Of a stretch of 64,000 nucleotides of DNA, positions 56,270 to 64,000 are shown in pieces. Below the pieces are notes generated by a model. The model searched no databases. It saw nothing but the letters and a program-made list of their open reading frames with translations, and was not told the origin of the DNA. Origin of the DNA: Paragonimus westermani (Eukaryota; Platyhelminthes; Trematoda; Plagiorchiida; Troglotrematidae); the NCBI GenBank assembly GCA_008508345.1, contig QNGE01000739.1:170005-234004 (forward strand). Reading direction: 5' to 3'. How positions within the stretch are numbered: position 1 is the first letter of the stretch; each line of letters starts with the position of its first letter. The translations under genes were made by a program, and so were the position numbers.

Positions 56270-59265
56270 AGTGGAAGACCGCCTCCTTGAAGAACTGCGT
56301 CCGAAGAAAGAGGAGACAAAGTTTGTGGAAGTGCACCTGGAATTTCGCAAAGGTTGAAGAAAAGGTTTGCATTTATTAAGACTGAAGGGCCATCTAGAGG
56401 GACTAATGCAAATGTTTTCCCGGCTAGCTCATTATATAAACCTCATGTTTATAGGTTCCATGGGAGCTCTATAGTGGAATATGTGCGAAGATTGTTTATC
56501 AATGTGGGCCTGCCAAAATTCGACCTGGAACCCTTTGAAGGGCCGATCTTAAAATTCCGTAGCTTTGTGCGGAGTTTTGAGCTTAATGTGTACAGCAGAT
56601 TAAATGACAAAAGCGTATTTTTACTGTAATTGCTGGACTAAGGCATCTACCAAACATTGCGCATTTGCGCCTGGAAAAGTAGAATTTACCTAGGCAACCG
56701 GGGTATTGGGGAAACGATTTGAAAGTCCCGTGAAGTTATTCAGGCTGTCGCCAAGGGCGTGTTTGACTGTTCTAGGTCCCCACGGAAGATAGTTAGGACC
56801 TTCCACGTTTCGCCGCTCAGGTGGAGGGATGTCAGTTGACGTCGTCTCAATTGAATCATTCATCTGAGTTAAACTCCCCAACCAACCCTCTGTGCATCGT
56901 GGGTAGACTTCCTCATCCCACAAAAGAGAAGCGAGCGAGCGAAGGTAGCTGAACTTTTCATGAACGCTGCTCAGGAGCCCCTCCTCCATGACTCGTTAGA
57001 GTTTATAAATAGACAAATTTCAGCTTCAGGTAACCTTTACGGCCAACTTCTTGCCCGATCAGTTTAGGGCAGCATCAGCGAAGACGAGACTACGCGTTCA
57101 TGAGAGGATTCTCAACGAATACCTCGTGTTACCCGTCTTTGAAACGGCGAACAAGTCACACCAACATGCAATATGTGGCAACTATCATGATTTATCTACG
57201 TGCGGATGATTTGAAGGCACGCCATTAGAGAGACGGCGTGAGGTTCTAAGGAAGTGTAAACGATGCACTGTTTGCCTACTGCCAGACCACTCAGCCAAGT
57301 ATTGCAGAGTCCTTGTACGGTGTTCCCGGCCTCTGTGTTGAAGGTGAAATAATAGCTTGATGAACACAAACCTGGCGCTTCCTGGATCCGAACTCGACGT
57401 GAAGGAGTCAAGTTGTGGAGCCACCTCCTGGCACGATAAAAAAGTTCGTCATGGTCTCGTGTCCGTCGGGTTATTTGGGGCAGTTTGGATGATCAAATCG
57501 TATGCCTATCTACATAACGGCTCTAATATCACACTCATAAGTGAGACGCTGGCTGGGCCATTCCGGCTGATATCAAGAGAGCAAACGCTCAGCATCCGTA
57601 CATTGAATAAGGTGAATGCTATTAAATATCAGCAGCTGAGTTTTGTAGTTAGGTCTCCGTGTGATGAAAGTAGGGTCAGAGTCGACACGGACTTCTCTGT
57701 CAAGGGTCTTCTGGTTGAGCCAGTGAAAACAATATCTGCGAAGTGTTTTCAACTTTGACCTCACTTGCTCGGTCTGCCTATCATCTCGTTGGGAAAGATA
57801 AAGTAGGCTTACCAACAGGCTGTGATGTGCCAGAGCCATGTTCGGTTGTAGATCAGTAGGCCGGGTGCAAGTTTCAACCATATGCTGTGAATACCATCTT
57901 GGGCTGGACTTAGCGAGGTCCCATATAACTCAACAAACAGTGAGGCCGAAGTTCACTGAGTAAACGAGGCCGACTGAGAGCGATTGGTTCAGCGCATATT
58001 CCACATAGGGTTTATCGAGCGCAGACTTTCTGATGAGGTGAGTAAATCCTGTGGTGACCAACCAACTAAATATATTGTAAAGTTCACCTCTACGCTCAAA
58101 AATGGCCTGTACGAGATCGAGTTGCTGTGGCGGTCTAACGATTTAAGCTGTTCTGGTAACCGATGGATGACTTAAAAACTATGTGGAAGACCCCTCCACG
58201 ACACCGAGTTGTCACTTAGTTATAGCAAGATTACTAAGGCTAGACCAGGAAACTATATATATCAAGATTTGGCACCGTTGAGAGTAGAGCCTTCTGTCGG
58301 GGGTATCTACCACACCACCCACTTTTGAAGCCGAATAAATACAAGGAGTTGCGAATTGTATTCCACCGCGTGGAAAATATGGAGATTTCTCTTTGAACAA
58401 ACTCTTACTGCAAGAGCCAGTTCTGACGAGTAGCCTAGTGGCTGTTTCGTTACGTTTTCGCAGAGCCTTAGTAGTCTTGTCTTCAAACACAAAGAAAGTT
58501 TTTTTTACTGGCGAGGATCCCCGGGTGAGACGGGTGAGTAGTGGGTCTCCTTTGGTGGAGCGACGAATCAATGCTTGGCCCGCTAGACACGTATGACGTT
58601 ATGTCCCCTCTTTTCAAGGCTACCTCTTCACCCTTCTGCACATCACTCGCGCTCAGAAAGACTGCGACCGATTAACAAGGTGGCCAGTCAAAGTGTAGAT
58701 GCGAACTTTCACGCTGACTACTACTTGACATCGATGGATACACTTGAGAATGCAAGGGGTTTGGCGTACGATTCACACTGAGTGCCAACCTTGGGCGGAT
58801 GTAGACTGGTGAGGTGGATGTGTAACACAGCCGGGACGCTGGTAGATGTACTACTGAACAAAAGGATACTTGCGTCAAAAACACCAGACCTAGGTGACCA
58901 CAGTCACCAGAAGACATTGTGGGTCCAGTGGCACGTGTCAGAAGACTTCCAGGTTTCACGCGTCTCTACCGAAGAAGTAACTCACTCGGAGGGGCTTACT
59001 AGCCTGCATCGCATTGGTGTATGATTTGTTGTGGCCCATTGTTTGCATGTTCTTCACAGTCAGAAGTCAATTCGGTGCTTATGTGGTTCGAATATCGGAT
59101 TGGATACACTTTTAGACAAACGTTCAGAGCAGAATGGGGAAGTGGTCACGGGGCGTGGCGACGACAAACTCGGCGTGTCGTACTGAGTTATACCAGACCC
59201 CATGGGAAGGGAGCAACGCTCCCGGAGTTACGTGATTTCTGATGCCTCCGAGAAGGACTATGGGG
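56270..59265 (+). pseudogene. BEL/Pao relic 1: gag, protease, RT, start of RNase H
   Basis: Plus strand: gag (LLEELRPKKEETKFVEVHLE near 56290; GLPKFDLEPFEGPILKFRSF near 56510; CQLTSSQLNHSSELNS near 56830; zinc knuckles CGNYHDLSTC near 57170 and CTVCLLPDHSAKYC near 57265); aspartic protease, where the active-site DSG/DNG reads HNG (histidine codon 57513-57515); GCDVPE and YAVNTILGW near 57815-57900; pre-RT GLYEIELLWRSND near 58110; RT LLQEPVLTSSLVAVSLRFRR near 58400; the YVDD box reads HADY (58710-58721); RNase H SDASEKDYGA at 59238. Sequence changes abruptly at about 59266. Frameshifts and stops throughout; both catalytic boxes named are lost. Confidence 0.85.
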
Positions 59266-59407
59266 CTGCCAGATTACTCAGACAATTATTGCAGAATCCT
59301 TGAACGGTGTTCCCGGCCTCTGTGTTGAAGGTGACATAATAGCTTGATGAACACAAATCTGGAGCTTTCTGGATCCGAACACGACGTGGAGGAGTCAAGA
59401 TGCGGAG
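59266..59407 (+). repeat. Duplicated fragment of BEL gag (second zinc knuckle and beyond)
   Basis: Direct repeat of 57279-57420, about 2 kb upstream, with roughly nine in ten bases the same by eye (for example CGGTGTTCCCGGCCTCTGTG in both). It begins inside the RNase H sequence of BEL relic 1 and ends next to the region leading to Gypsy relic C, so it marks a rearrangement junction and is not a normal element part. Confidence 0.82.
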
Positions 59408-59655
59408 GAATTTCGGATAAACTGTCAACCGTTCTAATCTCCACCGGGCATTGAACTTTTGCAGTGTAGGGTCCTCTGCTTCTTCCATGAACACCTTTTC
59501 AGTGCTTCAAAACTGGATTTGGTCGGTGTGTATCCAATGAATTGAGACGTCGTGCAGGTGAGTAATGTTTACCTCTGTGCTGCCTAGCTGGCTAGTGATC
59601 AATCCTGTGTGTGGCCGCAAATCATTTTCACAAAAATATACCACATCCGTTTAAT

Positions 59656-60680
59656 CTACATACTGAAGTGCTGCTCTTGGTTGCCTTGGTTTAAATAGCA
59701 CCGCTGGGCTCTCCCTTGCTGTGCAATGAGCCACGTTCCTGTGCTGGAGCATAAAGTTATCGAGAAACACATGCAGTCCAGAAATGTCTTAGGATTAGTG
59801 GAACCCACGGCACTTTTGTGCTTTTTCGCCAGATTTTCTGCGGCCCTGTCCGAGCATGTATGCTGAGGCGCCGTTTGCAAGTGACGACACCTGATGCTGT
59901 CAAGCCACTGTTTCATTTCAGCGGAACAAAATTGTGACCCGTTGTCCGTCACCAAAACCTGTGGAATGCGTTCACGACTGAAACATTCACGGAATGTTTG
60001 CAAATAAATGACGTGGAAGATGAGATTGTAACAAATACTTCTGGCCACCTTGGGTGTGAATCAATCAACTCCAGAATGTGATAGTTGTCAATAAATGACC
60101 TACAATAGTCTGCGTGTACCCGTTGCCATGGTAGGTGGCTGTCCGGCCAAGCTGTCCAATTTTCCGGTCATGTCTTTACTTTGTGAAGGCAGGAGTGGCA
60201 GTTCTTCGCAATGCTCTTGATATCCGAGTTTATCTCCGGCCACCAACACATCTGTCGAGCCAGTGATTTGATTTTTTTCTACGCCCATTTGACCTTTGTG
60301 CAAGTCCTCTAATACCACATTTTGTAGCGGTGGTGGATCGACCAATTGATCCCCCTACACAGCACACCATCAGGTTGCATTGACAACTCCTCTCGCTTCT
60401 GGAATAGTACTGGGTGTTTCTTCTTAATATTTGAGGACCAACCCTTGGTCATCGCGGCAATTACCGTGTCATAATTGATCGAGTCATCTCGGCTTATTGG
60501 AATAGCTGGCAATGCGAGCAAACAAGCTTCAGTAGCTGAAAAACTGGAATATCGTGATAAAAAATCCGCCCGAGGAATCTGTTAACCAAGACGATGAACG
60601 ATTTCACAGTCGTATGCTGCTAGAATCAGAATCTATCGCCGCATCCTTGCCGCTGAGGGTTCGACAACTTGTTTGTGGGG
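59656..60680 (-). pseudogene. Ty3/Gypsy relic C: RNase H end and integrase
   Basis: Minus strand: RNase H C-terminus (AAYDCEIVHRLG, then RADFLSRYSS, about 60650-60540), linker (ALPAIPISRDD), zinc region (VLEDLHKGQMGVEKN near 60290), integrase core with first aspartate (HADYC near 60120; ELIDSHPRWPEVF), second aspartate (VLVTDNGSQFCSAEMKQW near 59965) and glutamate in RAAEN near 59850. All three DDE residues are visible, but frameshifts break the chain. It differs clearly from relics A and B, so it is a second Gypsy family. The 59408-59655 stretch on its downstream side is unassigned. Confidence 0.82.
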
Positions 60681-60699
60681 GTCAAATAAATAGGGCTTG

Positions 60700-63600
60700 G
60701 TGATCTGCAACCGCTGACTCAGTTTGACGTTGTCCACCAATCAGAAGTAGATAGATGGACTCACCTAAAGGATGTTTCCTTTGAGAGTTTAACTAGAACT
60801 GGCGTGAGGACTTTGATAGGATGCGATATCCCTGAAGCACACTGGGTGCTGGAACAGAGACTGGGCAGTATCAATGAGCCCTATGCGAGTAAGACCATTT
60901 TCGGCTGGAGCCTCCGAGGTCCATATCGCACCGAAGCTCAGAATGAACACTGCGTGAACCTCATTAGAGTACGTCCGGTATCGTTGGATGATCCGATCCG
61001 GAGGACGTATGAGTTGGGTTTCACTGACGGATGCGCTTCGGAGAACAAAGAGCCTTGTGTGGAGGACAAGCGTGCATTGAATATGACTGATAGCGGTGTA
61101 ATACTCAGGCATGGTCACTTTGTGATAGGTTTGTCGTGGATACAAGATAGATGGGTATTGCACAACAATGAGGAGATGAAGGCGGCCGTTCTATCGTTCA
61201 AGCAGATGTACTTCCTTATTCGTGAGTTGAAGGCTCCTATACGTAAAGTTCTACTATGGACAGATTCTACAGTAGTGTGACAATACCTACGGAACACCTC
61301 ATTGCGTTTGGCAACTTTCGTCGCCAATCGTGTAAGACTCATCCACAGCCTTACTTCTGTCTTACAGTGGAGACGTGTGTCTTCAGAATTAAATCCGGTC
61401 GGTGTGGCGTCTGGAGGAGTGCCACAGGCCTTGACCAAGGAGATGAACCTCTGTTCACGAGGTCCCAGCTTTACGTTGAACTCAGAAGAACAATGGCAGA
61501 AAATGCCAACCTTGTGCTTGCTAAAGGAAGACCCCAAAATTATGCGCACTCATGCAATCACCACGAAATCGTACCTTAATTTTATACTGGACCAGCTGGT
61601 ACCAAGGTAATCTAGTTGGACTAAGTTACTGCGGGTCATACCATGGTTATCACGTTACGTTAACGTTGTGTCCGTGGTGATATACGCCGAACAAAGCGCG
61701 TTAATCAGAGTAGCAACCCTTCGTACGTGCGAAATCAATGCCTTTTATCTCAAACTAATAAAGCTTGTGCAAGAGCGCGAGTTCTTCGGGGAACTCAGGG
61801 TCCTGAGATCGTCCACTGTAAATCCTCGTAAGGTGGGTAGACTTGAACGATTGCCGCCAACTTTAATAGATGGAGCACTGCATCTTGGCGGTAGAATCCG
61901 ACCAGACAATGGAGACAGTGCAAAGCTGGTAATTATTCCTGGTCACGGTACTGTCACAAGTCTTCTGATACGTCAATATCACGAGTACTAAGGGCATATG
62001 GATGCCTTCCATGTACTCGCCAGCATCAGGAGGCGGTTTCGGATTTTAAAAGCTATGGCGGCCGATAAACGAGTGTCAAGTGAGTGCTGTCGCTGTAACA
62101 GGGTTTATGCTGAACAGTGCACTCGAACGATGAGACCGTCGACGAACAGTTACTCATTCAGGTACTGTGGGGTGGATCATTTCGGCCCATTCAAGGTGCG
62201 TATAGGAAGAAGCGAGCCCGAACGGTATGACTGCATTACCTGTTTACAGACTCGGGACATTCATATCGAAGTGGCCTATTCTATGTCTACGGGCACTTTT
62301 ATCATGGCCCTGGTGTGATTTTTGAGGAGGCGGGTCAAGCCGGACGCCATTTACAGTGACAATGGTTCCAACGTCGTTGGAGCACACTTGGAGCTAAGCC
62401 GAAGGCTACGACAACTGGACCAGCGCGTGTTCACAGATAGACTATCGAATCACGGAAGTGATTGGTAGTTCAATCCTCCGGGTGCAAGTCATCGCGGCGG
62501 AGCCTGGGAGCGAATGATCCGAACAGTGAGACGAGTTCTGTCGTCGGCAACACAACAGCAGGTAATGAATGAAGAGTCACTTACCACCCATGTGGTTGAA
62601 GTTGAACGAAACGTCAACGATAGGCCACTGGTGCCTGTTGAATTTGTCAAGGTTTGTTGCGTTATTTTGAGATTGCTGAGGTTTGATTGATGTTGAAAGG
62701 TGGCCCTACGCTCTACTCTCTTCCCCAAATGATATATTATTCCTCCATGTTCTTACACAATCTACCTTGACCGTTTCCCTTACCCCTATTTAGTCCGAAC
62801 CCTGTAAACTTCCAAATACCGAAATTAGACATTTTTCTTCCATATTTTTCCCTGAGTAACCTATGATTCCCGTCGTTTCTTGATGCATGAACAGTCGTTT
62901 TGCTCCGACCAAACCAATGACCATTTGTTTGAGTGAGCTCAACCCGTTTTATCGTCCACCACTGTTGATCGGTGCCTGGTTGTCGATTCGTTGTACAGGG
63001 ACTTTCTTTCTTTGATTTCTGAGGACTTTCACATTCGAAGTGATAGACTCAGATTTCTTGTACATTGATTCAATTAGTACCGTATTAAATCCAGTTATTA
63101 CGAGCGCCTTCTCGTTAACCGTTTCGAGGATAGATTAACTCTGTCGTTGGATATTGAGAGGCATTTACTGGATCAACAGATTACGCGTAACACGGTGTGG
63201 ACTTGAATCGTTAGCAAACGATTCAGTAGTGCCTGTTTATGATGATCCAGATTGTCCCCACGTACTTCGTCCCAGTGATTTGCTGTTGTTGCGCTCGAAT
63301 ATAGGCCTAAGTAGGGATGGGGTGACATTGTGTGAACGTTACACCAAGGATCGGAGACAAACACGGCACCCATCTAGTGTGTTTGGGAGACGATGGCGGC
63401 ATGAATACCCACTCCAGTCGCAGATTAAATCTAAGTGGCTAAAATCTTCGTGTGTCTGGCAAACGGTTTGATCACCAAGGTATTTCTGGTGACAACAGAC
63501 ATGTGCGCCAGATGTCGGTAAGAACTTCAGATGGCACTAAAAAACATGACTTCATATAACTTTGTACTCTAGAAGCGTCTGCAGAGTAACACCAAGTTGC

Positions 63601-63703
63601 TACGTATAAAACAGTAGGTGTGGACACCTCCGTCGAACCGGTCGTTGTCGTTGTTTATATTGACACCTTGAGTTTGGAAAACCAGCCAGTTTTCGGGACC
63701 CAG
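60700..63703 (+). pseudogene. BEL/Pao element 2: pol with integrase, RT deleted, split by a solo LTR
   Basis: From about 60750 to 62635 one reading frame carries the element with no frameshift and five stops (61278, 61608, 61989, 62316, 62466). Motifs: LIGCDIPEAHWVLEQRLG (60813), IFGWSLRGP, CVEDKRALN, GHFVIGLSW, then a direct jump to AAVLSFKQMYFLIREL and WTDSTVV (RNase H, 61256), so nearly all RT is missing at about 61165. Then FVANRV, the integrase zinc region (LPPTLIDGALHLGGRIRPDN; CCRCN), and the integrase core with all DDE residues (VDHFGPF 62174, SDNGSN 62356, GGAWERM 62500). The C-terminal part resumes after the insertion at 63234 (YDDPDC ... VLRPSDLLLLRSNIGL). The few lesions suggest a younger copy than relic 1. 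Confidence 0.88.
62636..63228 (+). mobile_element. Solo LTR inserted in BEL integrase, 5-bp target duplication
   Basis: The 593-bp insert begins TGTTG (62636) and ends CAGTA (63228). It is flanked by GTGCC at 62631-62635 and 63229-63233, the 5-bp duplication size typical of LTR elements. Its first 77 bases match the LTR at 63704 at about 64 positions. Insert plus duplication is 598 bp, equal to 1 modulo 3, and the pol frame indeed moves by one across it, so taking it out restores the frame. It contains no internal coding region, which makes it a solo LTR. The end CAGTA departs from the CA expected for a fresh LTR. Confidence 0.85.
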
Positions 63704-64000
63704 TGTTGATTTTGTTAAGGTCTGCTGCGTTATTTTGAGACCGCTGGGCTTCAATTGATGTTGAAAGGTGGTCCCACGCTTTGCTTTCTTCCCTGAATAA
63801 GATATGTCACTCGTCTTTGTTTTTACACCATCCATTTCGGCCGTTTCCCTTACCTCTACCTAGTCCGAACTCAGTAAACTTGTAAATGTCGAAATTAGAT
63901 ATTTTTCTCCGGTATTTTTTCTTGAGTAACTTATAACTTCCACCGTTTTCGATGCACGCACATTCGAAGTGATAGACTCAGATTTCTTGTACATTGATTC
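63704..64000 (+). repeat. 3' LTR of BEL/Pao element 2 (cut by window end)
   Basis: Starts TGTTG at 63704, directly after the pol tail of element 2, and repeats the solo LTR at 62636 (for example TTGATGTTGAAAGGTGG and GAAGTGATAGACTCAGATTT in both). Relative to the solo LTR it lacks about 150 bp near 63955. The end lies beyond position 64000. Confidence 0.85.

Noticed and set aside
56690..56989. 99-codon minus frame
   Set aside because: Shadow of the BEL gag on the plus strand, which is supported by CQLTSSQLNHSSELNS and neighbouring motifs.
58029..58060. CTGATGAGGTGAG as a hammerhead
   Set aside because: It lies in BEL relic 1 coding sequence and lacks the second core block.

Overview
This is a eukaryotic, AT-rich window, most likely from a flatworm and plausibly a tapeworm. 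That placement is an inference. It rests on the mix of repeats (BEL/Pao, Ty3/Gypsy, Penelope-like, RTE/CR1-type non-LTR, and tRNA-headed SINEs carrying hammerhead-ribozyme cores) and on the gene structure of short exons in long introns. There are no operons or bacterial signals.

Positions 1-23.7 kb, minus strand: one host gene occupies the left third. Five exons of a divergent stimulatory G-protein alpha subunit (G-alpha-s class) read right to left: start-codon exon (23555-23699), P-loop exon (11957-12029), a LWRDQGVQ...EYQLLDSAK exon (2234-2331), a YFLDRIDVI exon (1245-1299) and a DILRCR...TDGI switch I exon (353-441). All have GT/AG borders. Phases agree at the three joints that can be tested directly, and the borders fall where vertebrate GNAS splits. 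One or more helical-domain exons between 11956 and 2332 were not identified (2479-2538 is a weak candidate), and the gene runs off the left edge before DVGGQ.

The introns of this gene hold mobile DNA: a Penelope-like element with a GIY-YIG endonuclease domain and a decayed hammerhead downstream (13.0-14.6 kb, minus); three SINE copies with a tRNA-like head and a hammerhead core (3.9 kb and 19.4 kb, sense to the gene; 20.6 kb, antisense); two copies of a second tRNA-headed SINE (19.7 and 20.9 kb); and a 136-bp, nearly perfect palindrome with hammerhead-like core blocks at its centre (22.06-22.20 kb).

Positions 23.7-41.5 kb: upstream of the G-alpha gene. A CA/TG-rich inverted repeat lies just 5' of it. 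Otherwise I see no recognisable gene. One minus-strand open frame at 35.6-35.8 kb has coding-like codon use but no recognised family.

Positions 41.5-64 kb: a retrotransposon graveyard. In order: a non-LTR element (minus, 41.5-43.7 kb); a Ty3/Gypsy RNase H-integrase relic (minus, 47.4-48.8 kb); a Gypsy relic of the same family with both LTRs and an internal deletion (plus, 51.1-53.4 kb); a first BEL/Pao relic (plus, gag to RNase H, 56.3-59.3 kb); a duplicated scrap of BEL gag; a different Gypsy family (minus, 59.7-60.7 kb); and a second, younger BEL/Pao copy (plus, 60.7 kb to the window end). The integrase gene of that last copy is split by a 593-bp solo LTR of its own family, flanked by a 5-bp target duplication.

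The most notable signal is the set of hammerhead-type motifs, each with a self-complementary stem III, in a SINE, a Penelope-like element and a palindrome, all inside one host gene.
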